Source: SZUA-217 sp034658975 (GTDB taxonomy: Bacteria; Actinomycetota; Acidimicrobiia; Spongiisociales; ZC4RG35). Taken from it: a stretch of DNA of 57,436 nucleotides. The notes under the pieces were generated by a model that searched no databases, was not told the origin of the DNA, and was given only the letters and a program-made list of their open reading frames with translations. This document shows positions 34,633 through 43,146 of the stretch, piece after piece. The translations under genes and the position numbers were made by a program. Location of the stretch: assembly GCA_034658975.1 (NCBI GenBank), contig JAYEGJ010000126.1, positions 1-57,436 on the forward strand, written 5' to 3'. The stretch's first letter is position 1; the number at the start of each line of letters is the position of its first letter.

Positions 34633-35327
34633 TGCTGTCGGTCGAGCGGATCAACGTCTCTCTCGACGGGTACGAGACCCTGGTGGATGCATCCCTCAGG
34701 CTGGACGACGGCGAGATCGTCAGCGTCCTCGGGCCTTCGGGAGCGGGCAAGACCACCCTTCTTCGGGCCATTGCCGGTCTTGTGGAGGTTTCCTCGGGGA
34801 GTGTGATCTGGGATGGACAATCGGTCATGGACATTCCAACCCACCAACGAGGCTTTGGCCTGATGTTCCAGGGGTACGCCCTCTTCCCGCATCTCGACGT
34901 GGCCGGGAACATCGGCTTCGGGCTGAGGATGGCCGGCCAGCGAGAGACCGGTGCGACGGTGTCCCACGTTTTGGAACTGGTGGGCCTCGGCGGGTTCGAA
35001 GACAGGGCCATCGACTCCCTGTCAGGAGGCGAGCAGCAACGGGTCGCTTTGGCTCGCACCCTCGCCCCGAATCCGAAGCTGGTGATGCTCGACGAGCCGC
35101 TCGGTGCCCTCGACCGCAACATCCGCCGGCAATTGGTCGACGAGACGAGAGCGACACTCGTAGAGAGAGGTGTCACTGCCGTCGTCGTCACCCACGATCG
35201 CGACGAGGCCGTGGCCCTCGGTGATCGGCTCGCCTTGATGCGCGACGGCAGGGTGGTTCAGACCGGGACCCTCGACCAGATCCTGGCCGACCCGGCTGAC
35301 CCCTGGGTTGGCGAGTTCCTCGCCTGA
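34632..35327 (+). CDS. thiQ: Thiamine ABC transporter ATPase
   Basis: 231 residues from ATG 34632. Walker A GPSGAGKTT (residues 34-42), Q-loop FQGYALFPHL, signature LSGGEQQRVALARTL (130-144), Walker B VMLDEPLGALD, and the switch His in VVVTHDRDEA. It energises ThiP. Last gene of the riboswitch-controlled operon; a strong hairpin follows 14 bases later. Confidence 0.93.
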   Translation: MLSVERINVSLDGYETLVDASLRLDDGEIVSVLGPSGAGKTTLLRAIAGLVEVSSGSVIWDGQSVMDIPTHQRGFGLMFQGYALFPHLDVAGNIGFGLRMAGQRETGATVSHVLELVGLGGFEDRAIDSLSGGEQQRVALARTLAPNPKLVMLDEPLGALDRNIRRQLVDETRATLVERGVTAVVVTHDRDEAVALGDRLALMRDGRVVQTGTLDQILADPADPWVGEFLA

Positions 35328-35341
35328 GCGCAAGCCACACA

Positions 35342-35371
35342 GAAGACCCCCTTCGTGAGAAGGGGGTCTTC
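35342..35371. terminator. Bidirectional hairpin terminator after thiQ
   Basis: GAAGACCCCCTTC, loop GTGA, GAAGGGGGTCTTC: a perfect 13-bp stem between convergent genes (thiQ end at 35327 and the EF-hand-like gene end at 35402), so it can end transcripts from both sides. Confidence 0.88.
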
Positions 35372-35401
35372 CTACCTGGGCTAGGTGAGGAGTGGAGTGC
35401 C

Positions 35402-36052
35402 CTAGGCGTCCGGGGTATCTGCCTGGCTGTCAGTCATTGACTGCTGCCGCAGTTCCCGGAGTTCTTCAAGAGTGATGAGTCCATCGCCGTCGAGCAGTTC
35501 TTCGACCTCGGCGGTCTTCAGGGGATGGTCGTCCCCGAGGGCCGCGTACTCATCGGCGTCGATGCCGCCATCGTCGAGGAGGGCGCCGAAGCGTGCCCCT
35601 CGCTTGAAATCATGCCGTCTGGGATGACGGAACTCGCCAAGCTCCTCCTTGGTGAGCTCGCCGTCTTCCCATGCCTCGTCGAGACGGTCACCGAATAGCG
35701 GGTGATCTTCGGGAAGATCCGAAACTTCGTCCTCGGTGATCACGCCGTCTTCGAGCGCTGCCTCGATTATCTCGCGCTGGGCCTCACGCTCGGCCCTGAT
35801 TTCGCCTGCCTTGGCTTCGACCGCGTTCAGCACCGCATCGGCATCGGCCTGTTCGATTGTTCCTTCGCTGACGAGGTCGGAGAGGACATCGCCGAGAAAC
35901 TCCATGCCGCGGCCCATGAGGCCCTGCTCCTCCGGCGCGTCGGTCTCTTCCTGCGCCGAGGCGACGCTTGGCGAAGAGACGATCGTGGTTATGAATCCCG
36001 CGCCGACGAGTAGGCCTCCGGCGACGAGGGCAGCAATGACCTTGCTACGCAT
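35402..36052 (-). CDS. Secreted protein with short EF-hand-like repeats
   Basis: 216 residues, ATG with AGGAGCCAGAAA just upstream. Signal peptide MRSKVIAALVAGGLLVGAGF ending near ASAQEE. The mature part is acidic and has repeated loops of the form DG-hydrophobic-x-x-(D/E)E: EDGVITEDEV, EDGELTKEEL, DDGGIDADEY and DGDGLITLEEL. Only the last resembles a full calcium-binding EF loop; the others are shortened. A role in calcium binding or cell-envelope stress is possible but unproven. Monocistronic between two hairpins. Confidence 0.75.
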   Translation of the reverse strand: MRSKVIAALVAGGLLVGAGFITTIVSSPSVASAQEETDAPEEQGLMGRGMEFLGDVLSDLVSEGTIEQADADAVLNAVEAKAGEIRAEREAQREIIEAALEDGVITEDEVSDLPEDHPLFGDRLDEAWEDGELTKEELGEFRHPRRHDFKRGARFGALLDDGGIDADEYAALGDDHPLKTAEVEELLDGDGLITLEELRELRQQSMTDSQADTPDA

Positions 36053-36150
36053 TTTCTGGCTCCTTATTCCTGGCTGTTCGAGGACCAGTATCCGAGGGAG
36101 TTGTTAGAGAGCGGTGAAGCGGCGGTGAGGATGTTGCGCCTCTTTCGCAT

Positions 36151-36193
36151 CGGTGTGCAATCCGTCGGCCTCAGCCCGACGCGTTGCACACCG
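36151..36193 (-). terminator. Long stem-loop downstream of the thioesterase gene
   Basis: CGGTGTGCAATCCGTCGG and CCGACGCGTTGCACACCG form an 18-position stem with two mismatches and a seven-base loop. It starts 13 bases after the thioesterase stop on its strand, in the position of a terminator, though no T-run follows. It may also insulate the EF-hand-like gene downstream. Confidence 0.6.
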
Positions 36194-36205
36194 GTCGACG
36201 GTGGC

Positions 36206-36619
36206 CTACCTGAACAGCTCGAGAAAGGCGTCCGGTGTGCGCCGCGGCTTCCCGGCGAGGTCGGTCGCCGCAAACGTGACGGCAAGCCGGGCAACCTCAG
36301 CGTCGTCGGTAGACATGCGCTGCTGCCAGGTCGACTTCACCCTGCCCACCTGATCGACCCAGGTGTTGATCTCCAACTCCTGTCCGTAGGTGGCGGCCGA
36401 CAGGAACCGGGCATGTATCTCGACCACCACGAACTGGAGGCCGCGCTCCTTCAAGACGTCGAGCCCCCAGCCGATCTCGGACAGATACTCGATACGAGCG
36501 GTTTCGAAGTAGCCGAAGTAGTTGGTGTGATTCACATGGTCGTAGGGGTCCAGTTCGTAGAACCGAACCTTCAGCGACGTTGTGTGGACTTCACGATCAT
36601 TGGGCAGCTCGACGGCCAT
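36206..36619 (-). CDS. Acyl-CoA thioesterase, 4HBT hot-dog fold
   Basis: 137 residues, complete for the YbgC/4-hydroxybenzoyl-CoA thioesterase group. The catalytic Asp lies in ELDPYDHVNHTNYFGYFE, and the fold continues with FVVVEIHARFLSAATYGQEL and a final strand VARLAVTFAATD. It hydrolyses acyl-CoA thioesters in the cytoplasm; substrate not known. Divergent from the MDR oxidoreductase gene with 43 bases between starts, so the two may share a promoter region. Confidence 0.88.
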   Translation of the reverse strand: MAVELPNDREVHTTSLKVRFYELDPYDHVNHTNYFGYFETARIEYLSEIGWGLDVLKERGLQFVVVEIHARFLSAATYGQELEINTWVDQVGRVKSTWQQRMSTDDAEVARLAVTFAATDLAGKPRRTPDAFLELFR

Positions 36620-36662
36620 TCACTCTCCAGACGGGCCTTGACTCAACGCTACTCTTGCCACG

Positions 36663-37679
36663 ATGAAGGCCTGGCAGATAACCGACACCAATGGAATCGA
36701 CTCCTACGTCCTCAACGACGTGCCCACGCCGGAGCCGGGCCCGGGCGAGGTGCGGGTCAAGATCAAGACGGCGGGACTGAACCACCTCGACCTCTGGGTG
36801 TCGATGGGTCTCCCCGCCCCCAAAGAGTTCCCGCACACGGGTGGGGCGGATGCGGCCGGCGTGATCGACGCCGTGGGCAAGGGGGTGGCCGGATTCGAGA
36901 TCGGCGACGAGATCATCGTCGACCCTTCCATCTCGTGTGGCACCTGCGACTTCTGCCTCAACGACGACGTCGTCTATTGCAGGTCTTTCAAGATCCTCGG
37001 CGAGCATCTTCCCGGGACCTTCGCCGAGTCTGTGGTCATCCCCACCATCAACGCCGTCCGCAAGCCGAAGGCCCTGTCGTGGGAGGTCGCCGGATCATTC
37101 GGACTCGCCACCGTGACGGCCTTGCGGATGCTCGAGAAGGGTCGGTTGCTGAGGGGTGAGACGGTTCTGGTCGTCGGGGTCGGCGGGGGTGTCTCTTCGG
37201 CCGCCATGTCGCTGGCGCAGGCCTTGGGGGCCAAGGTGTATGTCACCTCAAGATCACCTGAGAAGATCGCCTGGGCCGTCGACAACGGTGCGATCGCCGG
37301 CTTCGACTCCGCAGGGGAATTCGGCAAGGAGATGACGGCCGTCGGCGGAGCCGACCTGGTCATCGAGAACGTCGGGCCAGCAACCATGTCCCAGTCGATG
37401 CGCGCGGCCAAGCCGGGTGGACGCATCGCCATCTGCGGTTCGACCAGCGGCGCCAAACTCGACCTGACCCTCCCCGTCCTCTTCTTCAAGCAGCTCGAAC
37501 TGATCGGATCGTCGATGGGGACACACTCCCAATTCGCCCGGGCCACCAACTGGCTGCGGTTGGGCAAGGCTCATTCCGCGGTTGCGAGAGTCTTCGATTT
37601 CTCCGAACTCCCTGACGCTCTCCGGTATCTCGAGTCGGGTTCTCAAGTTGGCAATGTTGCGCTCAGTCACACAGACTGA
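36663..37679 (+). CDS. Zinc-binding alcohol dehydrogenase-like (MDR) oxidoreductase
   Basis: 338 residues. GroES-like N domain (PEPGPGEVRVKIKTAGLNHL), cysteine cluster SCGTCDFCLNDDVVYC that would hold the structural zinc, and a Rossmann fold with VLVVGVGGGVSSAAMSLAQA. In the usual catalytic-zinc position (GLNHLDLW) the Cys is Asn, so it is closer to quinone oxidoreductase/enoyl reductase relatives than to a true alcohol dehydrogenase. Six bases upstream of pntAA, so probably co-transcribed. Confidence 0.85.
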   Translation: MKAWQITDTNGIDSYVLNDVPTPEPGPGEVRVKIKTAGLNHLDLWVSMGLPAPKEFPHTGGADAAGVIDAVGKGVAGFEIGDEIIVDPSISCGTCDFCLNDDVVYCRSFKILGEHLPGTFAESVVIPTINAVRKPKALSWEVAGSFGLATVTALRMLEKGRLLRGETVLVVGVGGGVSSAAMSLAQALGAKVYVTSRSPEKIAWAVDNGAIAGFDSAGEFGKEMTAVGGADLVIENVGPATMSQSMRAAKPGGRIAICGSTSGAKLDLTLPVLFFKQLELIGSSMGTHSQFARATNWLRLGKAHSAVARVFDFSELPDALRYLESGSQVGNVALSHTD

Positions 37680-37685
37680 GCCCCG

Positions 37686-38819
37686 ATGCGTATAGCAGTA
37701 CCCAAGGAGTCGGAGGGAGAGCGACGCGTCGCCATCACTCCACAGGTCGCCCAACGACTCATTGATGCCAAACACTCGATCGTTATTGAAACCGGTGCCG
37801 GGCTCGGCGCCGGCTTCACCGATGACTCCTACCGGGAGGTCGGAGCCGAAGTAATGCCCGACCCGTTCACCGGTTCCGATTTGGTGGTCGCCGTGGGACC
37901 GCCAACACCTTCGCAGGCAGAACACGTGCCCGAGGGTGGCGCCCTCGCCGGGTTCCTCGACCCGTTCGCCTCGGCCGACCTGGTGAAGGTGCTGACCAGG
38001 CGGCGAATCACTTCATTTGCCGTGGAGGCCATCCCCCGTACGACATTGGCCCAGAGCATGGATGCCCTTTCGTCGCAGGCAACGGCGGCCGGCTATCACG
38101 CCGTTCTGCTGGCTGCCACGGAGACACCGAGAATCTTCCCGATGCTGACGACCGCCGCTGGAACGATCCCACCCGTCCGGCTGCTGGTGCTCGGCGCAGG
38201 AGTTGCCGGGCTCCAGGCCATCGCCACTGCGAAGAGACTCGGAGCGGTGGTGTCGGCCTACGACATCCGGCCCGAGGTCCAGGAACAGATCGAATCGCTG
38301 GGAGCGAAGTTCATCGCGGCCCCGGTCGACGAGTCCGCTGCCAGTTCATCGGGCTACGCCAAAGAGGTGGCCGATGAGACCCAGAGGCGCCAGCAGGCAG
38401 CACTCGCCGACGCCGTGGCCGACGCGGACGTCGTCATCACGACGGCTCAGGTCCCGGGCCGGGCGGCGCCACTCCTCATTTCCCGAGAGATGGTCGACCA
38501 GATGAGCCCCGGATCGGTGATCGTCGACGTGGCCGCGCCAACAGGCGGCAACTGTGAGCTCACCCACCCAGGTGAGACCTACGACTACAACGGCATCCAG
38601 ATCATCGGCCCGACCGATCTCCCCAGCAGAGTGGCTGTTGACGCCAGCCAGATGTACGGGCGAAACCTCGCTGCCTTCATCGCCCGAATCTCCGATGAGG
38701 AAGGCGAAGTCACATTCGACTTCGATGACGAGATCGTTTCCGGAGCCTGCATCACCCACGGAGGGCGGGTGACCCACCCGGTGACCCGACGAGCCCTCGG
38801 AATGGATGGTGAGGAATGA
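37686..38819 (+). CDS. pntAA: NAD(P) transhydrogenase alpha subunit, NAD-binding part
   Basis: 377 residues. Opens with RIAVPKESEGERRVAITP, then VEAIPRTTLAQSMDALSSQA, the NAD Rossmann motif LVLGAGVAGLQAIATAKRLG, YDIRPEVQEQIESLGAKF and the mobile loop ITTAQVPGRAAPLLI. This is domain I of proton-translocating transhydrogenase in the split three-gene form. It binds NAD(H) on the cytoplasmic side. Stop overlaps pntAB (ATGA 38816-38819). Confidence 0.94.
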   Translation: MRIAVPKESEGERRVAITPQVAQRLIDAKHSIVIETGAGLGAGFTDDSYREVGAEVMPDPFTGSDLVVAVGPPTPSQAEHVPEGGALAGFLDPFASADLVKVLTRRRITSFAVEAIPRTTLAQSMDALSSQATAAGYHAVLLAATETPRIFPMLTTAAGTIPPVRLLVLGAGVAGLQAIATAKRLGAVVSAYDIRPEVQEQIESLGAKFIAAPVDESAASSSGYAKEVADETQRRQQAALADAVADADVVITTAQVPGRAAPLLISREMVDQMSPGSVIVDVAAPTGGNCELTHPGETYDYNGIQIIGPTDLPSRVAVDASQMYGRNLAAFIARISDEEGEVTFDFDDEIVSGACITHGGRVTHPVTRRALGMDGEE

Positions 38820-39112
38820 GTCCTCTCGTAGTCGGGATCACGGTCTTCGTCCTCGCCGCCTTCGTCGGCTTCGAGGTCATCTCCAAGGTCCCACCCACGC
38901 TGCACACGCCCCTCATGTCCGGAGCGAATGCCATCTCCGGTATCACGATCATCGGCGCTATCGCGGCCGCCGGACTCGGCTCGACGCAGTTGGCCCAGGT
39001 GCTGGGCTTCCTGGCTGTCGTGATGGCAACCATCAACGTGGTCGGCGGGTTCCTGGTCACCGATCGGATGCTCGAGATGTTCAAGAGCAGGCGTCAGCGA
39101 GACGCCGAATGA
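38816..39112 (+). CDS. pntAB: NAD(P) transhydrogenase alpha subunit, membrane part
   Basis: 98 residues with three hydrophobic helices and the conserved PTLHTPLMSGANAISGI block between the first two, diagnostic of the alpha-2 membrane subunit. It forms the proton path with PntB. Overlaps both neighbours by ATGA. Confidence 0.94.
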   Translation: MSPLVVGITVFVLAAFVGFEVISKVPPTLHTPLMSGANAISGITIIGAIAAAGLGSTQLAQVLGFLAVVMATINVVGGFLVTDRMLEMFKSRRQRDAE

Positions 39113-40476
39113 TCGAACTTCTCTATCTCGCCGCAGCCGTCCTGTTCATCATCGGCCTGAGGAAACTCGGCGGGCCGCGCACGGCTCGATCCGGGAACCG
39201 CCTGGCCGCCGTGGGCATGCTCGTCGCCATCGTCTTGACACTCGTCGCCCAGGACATCGTCAACTGGGGAACGGTTGTCGCCGGTCTGGTGGTCGGGGCG
39301 GGTCTGGGTGCATGGTTCGCGGTTCGGGTTCAGATGACCGCGATGCCTCAGATGGTCGCGGCATTCAATGGGTTTGGTGGCATCGCCTCTGCGCTGGTCG
39401 CCTCCGTCGCCGTCCTCGAATCGGACCTGGCTTCGATAGCGGCCGAGACCAGCACCTCGATCCTCGCCTCGATCATCATCGGTGCGGTCACCTTCACCGG
39501 GAGCTTCGTCGCCTTCGGAAAGCTTCAGGGCATCCTCCCCGGCAGGCCACTTCTGTACCCGGGCCAGAAGGTCGTCAACGGGTTGCTCATGCTCGCCCTC
39601 ATCGGTGTTGCCGTCTGGGGCGCCGTCGCAGAGGATCCGGCCGGGTTCTGGATCGTGGGCGCGATCGCACTGGTCATCGGCGTGTTGACGGTCGTCCCGA
39701 TCGGCGGCGCCGACATGCCCGTCGTGATCTCGCTGCTCAACTCGTTCTCCGGGTTGGCGGCAGCGGCGGCCGGATTCGCCATCGAGAGCAATGCTCTCAT
39801 CATCGGCGGGGCACTCGTCGGGGCGGCGGGGATGATCCTCACCTTCCAGATGACGGAGGCGATGAACCGATCTCTGGGTAATGTTCTGTTCGCCGGATTC
39901 GGATCGGGCGAGGGCGGCGGTCCGGCCGGCCCGATCGACGAGAAGCCGGTCAACCGTGCTACCGCCGACGATGTCGCTATCGCTCTCGGCTATGCCGAAT
40001 CGGTGATGATCGTTCCCGGCTACGGCCTGGCGGTCGCCCAGGCTCAGCACGCGGCGAGAAAGCTCGCCGATGCCCTTGAGGACGCCGACATCAAGGTGCA
40101 ATACGCCATTCACCCGGTTGCGGGACGCATGCCCGGGCACATGAACGTGCTGCTTGCCGAGGCCGATGTTCCCTACGAACAGCTTCTCGATCTCGAGCAG
40201 GCCGACCCACAGCTTCCAGAGACCGACGTGGTTCTGGTCCTCGGTGCCAACGACGTGGTCAACCCGTCGGCGCGTGACGATCCGGGCTCGCCCATCTACG
40301 GGATGCCGATCCTCAACGTTGACTACGCAGGTCGTGTCATCGTGGTGAAGCGGAGCCTGTCGCCCGGGTTTGCCGGCATCGACAATCCGTTGTTCTACGA
40401 GGACAACACGTTGATGTTCTTCTCCGATGCCAAGGCGGCTCTCGAAGACACTCTGGCGGCGCTCAAGACGCTGTAA
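39109..40476 (+). CDS. pntB: NAD(P) transhydrogenase beta subunit
   Basis: 455 residues from ATG 39109. About eight membrane helices (VAAFNGFGGIASALVASVAV, GSFVAFGKLQG, PVVISLLNSFSGLAAAAAGF) and a C-terminal NADP-binding domain (VMIVPGYGLAVAQAQH, HPVAGRMPGHMNVLLAEADV, LGANDVVNP, VVVKRSLSPGFAGI). With PntAA/AB it couples proton entry to NADPH formation. A weak hairpin (CCCGAT/ATCGGG, 40483-40502) follows. Confidence 0.94.
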   Translation: MIELLYLAAAVLFIIGLRKLGGPRTARSGNRLAAVGMLVAIVLTLVAQDIVNWGTVVAGLVVGAGLGAWFAVRVQMTAMPQMVAAFNGFGGIASALVASVAVLESDLASIAAETSTSILASIIIGAVTFTGSFVAFGKLQGILPGRPLLYPGQKVVNGLLMLALIGVAVWGAVAEDPAGFWIVGAIALVIGVLTVVPIGGADMPVVISLLNSFSGLAAAAAGFAIESNALIIGGALVGAAGMILTFQMTEAMNRSLGNVLFAGFGSGEGGGPAGPIDEKPVNRATADDVAIALGYAESVMIVPGYGLAVAQAQHAARKLADALEDADIKVQYAIHPVAGRMPGHMNVLLAEADVPYEQLLDLEQADPQLPETDVVLVLGANDVVNPSARDDPGSPIYGMPILNVDYAGRVIVVKRSLSPGFAGIDNPLFYEDNTLMFFSDAKAALEDTLAALKTL

Positions 40477-40561
40477 CCGTGCCCCGATTGAGGCGGATCG
40501 GGCTCGGCCAGGCCCTGATCGCCGAGGGTTTACAGTCGTTGGATTCGTCTAGGAGGCCTGA

Positions 40562-40945
40562 GTGAGTGACAAGGTTGGTTCATGGACGGTCAACTATCTG
40601 CCCGAAGAGGGGGGTCGGTATACCGGCGCCCTCGAGGTGAGCGGATCGGGTGTGCACTTCGACACCTTGTATGAGTCGAGCAACAAGACGATCGTCAAAG
40701 CCATCTTTCTTGACGTCACGACGTTCGCCGCGGCCGGCGGTCACACCGTCTATCGGTATTCGAACGACGAAAAGGCGACCATCGATCTGCCGGTGGGAGA
40801 GATCTCCGGCGCCGAGGCAACCAGGTCAGGAATCACCAAGAGGGCCGTCGTCACCATGAACAATGGTGAGCAGTTCGTCTTCGACTACGGCATGTTGTCG
40901 GTGAAGAAACTGGTGGCGGCCATCGACTCCATCTCCGTCAGTTAG
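40562..40945 (+). CDS. Hypothetical protein, PH/GRAM-like
   Basis: 127 residues, GTG start with AGGAGG five bases upstream. The sequence predicts an all-beta small domain with a final helix (YGMLSVKKLVAAIDSI), as in GRAM/PH-like folds; no signal peptide or membrane helix. Family not recognised. It converges on the zincin-motif lipoprotein gene with a one-base gap. Confidence 0.65.
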   Translation: MSDKVGSWTVNYLPEEGGRYTGALEVSGSGVHFDTLYESSNKTIVKAIFLDVTTFAAAGGHTVYRYSNDEKATIDLPVGEISGAEATRSGITKRAVVTMNNGEQFVFDYGMLSVKKLVAAIDSISVS

Positions 40946-40946
40946 G

Positions 40947-42446
40947 TCAACTGCTCCCGCAGTCGCCTTCCGCTCGGAGAGAATCGGTATTCGTGAGTAG
41001 CTCAAAGGAGGCGGCCAGTTCCTCACACGGCGGCCTTCCGATCCTCACCATGGGGGCGTCTTCTTCCAGGAGGCCCCAGCTGATTACCTCCGCGGCGTAC
41101 TCATCCCCTCGTTCGACCCACGGCAGGCTGTCGTCATCCCAAGACTCCCGTCCGGTGGACTGCAAAAGGCGATCCTGGGTCGCGACGTCGACGTGATCGA
41201 TGATCCAGGCGTGGGCGAGCTCATGCAGAACCGAATTCCGCACACTGAGAGAGGGCTTGACGCAGGCTGATGCCCCGGGGCAGAGGTCACTCTCGAAGAG
41301 GCATAGAAACAGCTCACGAGAATCCTCATCTTGAAGAAGGCGTCCAGACCGTTCATCACATCGGCGGCTGGGCTCGAACGTGACGGTGTCGAAGCGGGGT
41401 TCTGCCAGGCCTGCCTTGCTGAAGCGCTTGAGTCCCGTCAGGAGAAGCTCTTCCAGTCGAGGCGTCCCGTTGTATATCTCGAGCTCATGACCACCTTCGG
41501 TGCGAACAGTGCCGGGGGCGACTTGGTCGCTGGGCCGGGGAAGCTCAAGCCCAGTCCACCATCCGTTGGGCAGGCTTTCGGATCTGCACCGGGAGAATGA
41601 TTCGACTTCCTCATAGCGGGCCTCCTCAAGGATCTGCCCTCCGACCGCTTGCCACACAACCGCTACCTGACGGCTGCACTCGTTTCTATCCGTCATGTTG
41701 TAGATAGCAACTGCGCGAGCCGGGTCTATCCCATAGTCGGCCGGTCCGAGGAAGATCGCCGGGCCACTCGCCTCCACGGTGTTGACCGTTTGAGTCAGGT
41801 CGATTCTGTCGACTCTCCCGATGGAGGAGCTTGCTTCGAGGATCGAGCCGAGTCCTTGCGCCGCAGTCCCGGTCAACGATTTGGTGAGTGTTGCCTGGCT
41901 GGAGTAGACGTTGCCGAGGTCGTCGACGCTGGCATCCGTCCACACGTCGGCATAGTCGCGGTAGAGGTTCTCGTAACGGGAAACGACGTCGGGTGATGCA
42001 CGAAGACCAACTTCCAGCCATGCGCTGTGGTCGTAGACCGTCTCCTCCGTGATCAAACCGTCCTCGAGAGTGCTGACTACCACGCTCAGTCCGCCACCCG
42101 CCGTGTCCGATCGGATGAGAGCGAGAGCTCCTTGAGGACCGAGGTGGATGTCGACGATGTCGTATCCAAGATCCCCCGAGTTCCAGCGGAGGAGATCACG
42201 CACCAAGAGGCCGCCCCGGACCCCCCCTCGCCATCTCTCCTGGAAGGCATTGGGGGAGTAGAAGTCCAAAACGCCGTAGTAGTCGTTGGCCGTATAGGCC
42301 ACGGCCAGTTCATCGAAATAGCCAATGGCCTCGTCCCCCCATGGGACTGGGTCGTTGACGGCGCTGATCGATCCGCAGGCCGTCGCCATAGTGGCGAGGA
42401 TGATGCCTGCGGAACGGAATCTCAGTCGGCGCAGTATCCGGATCAC
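40947..42446 (-). CDS. Secreted protein with NTF2-like segment and HExxH zincin motif
   Basis: 499 residues, GTG start after GAGGG. N-terminal export signal SAGIILATMATACGS with a possible lipoprotein Cys at 24. Residues ~35-140 (YFDELAVAYTANDYYGVLDF) look like an NTF2/SnoaL-type domain. The last third carries HELAH at 408-412 in RNSVLHELAHAWIIDHVD and, about 40 residues on, ERGDEYAAEVISW, a spacing that fits a gluzincin-like metallopeptidase with Glu as third ligand. Several Cys pairs fit an exported protein. No known family recognised; protease activity is inferred only from the motif. Confidence 0.7.
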   Translation of the reverse strand: MIRILRRLRFRSAGIILATMATACGSISAVNDPVPWGDEAIGYFDELAVAYTANDYYGVLDFYSPNAFQERWRGGVRGGLLVRDLLRWNSGDLGYDIVDIHLGPQGALALIRSDTAGGGLSVVVSTLEDGLITEETVYDHSAWLEVGLRASPDVVSRYENLYRDYADVWTDASVDDLGNVYSSQATLTKSLTGTAAQGLGSILEASSSIGRVDRIDLTQTVNTVEASGPAIFLGPADYGIDPARAVAIYNMTDRNECSRQVAVVWQAVGGQILEEARYEEVESFSRCRSESLPNGWWTGLELPRPSDQVAPGTVRTEGGHELEIYNGTPRLEELLLTGLKRFSKAGLAEPRFDTVTFEPSRRCDERSGRLLQDEDSRELFLCLFESDLCPGASACVKPSLSVRNSVLHELAHAWIIDHVDVATQDRLLQSTGRESWDDDSLPWVERGDEYAAEVISWGLLEEDAPMVRIGRPPCEELAASFELLTNTDSLRAEGDCGSS

Positions 42447-42642
42447 TTAGCCCTCTATTATCGCAAACTCGCGCAACTCGGACAGGAGTAAGCGCCAGAT
42501 GGGTTGTGTGATGGTCCGCATTGGCCAGCAATGCGGGCGGATGACCGAGTCACGGATGTCGGCCTCGGGTGGCGTGGCGCTTGGCTGACTACTGCGAATT
42601 GGGACTTTCGCCTGTCGTGCAATCGGGTGTCTTGGGGGCACT

Positions 42643-43146
42643 ATGGGGTGGAATGCCATTGGGGTGGCGATGCAGACGCAGATGACCTATCCGGCGTTGA
42701 GGGAATACACGGCTTTCGCTCGCCGGCACGAACCCGCTCTCCGTCATTCGCTCGTCGCTCACCTCGGATATGAGGCAGGTCGGGAGGCCACTCAGGACGC
42801 TCTCGTGTTTGCGCGGGAGAACTGGAATCGGCTTCAGTCAACCCACAATCCCGGTGGCTACCTGTTCCGTGTCGCGAAACGGCGCGCACTGCGTCGGGCA
42901 AGAACAAGGACAGAGATTCCTTTTGAGCGATCAGCCGATGAGTTGCCTTGGGTCGAGCCCAAGCTCGAGGAGGCTCTCCGACAGTTGTCCAGACGGCAGC
43001 GTGCAGTCGTCTTCCTCGTTGAGGGTTTGGGACTAAGCCATCGAGAGGCTGCCGAGCAGCTGAACATCTCGAAGTCCGCCGTGCAAACCCACCTGGAGAG
43101 CCATGTCAAAGCTCTTCGCCGGAGATGGCACGAACGTCATCAATGA
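42643..43146 (+). CDS. ECF-like RNA polymerase sigma factor
   Basis: 167 residues (an alternative ATG is at 42670). The N half is a weak sigma-2 region (LVAHLGYEAGREATQDALVF, NPGGYLFRVAKRRALRRART); the C half is a clear sigma-70 region 4 helix-turn-helix: LSRRQRAVVFLVEGLGLSHR followed by EAAEQLNISKSAVQTHLESH. Its end overlaps the next gene by 44 bases, so the two are probably made together and functionally linked, as sigma/anti-sigma pairs often are. Confidence 0.8.
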   Translation: MGWNAIGVAMQTQMTYPALREYTAFARRHEPALRHSLVAHLGYEAGREATQDALVFARENWNRLQSTHNPGGYLFRVAKRRALRRARTRTEIPFERSADELPWVEPKLEEALRQLSRRQRAVVFLVEGLGLSHREAAEQLNISKSAVQTHLESHVKALRRRWHERHQ

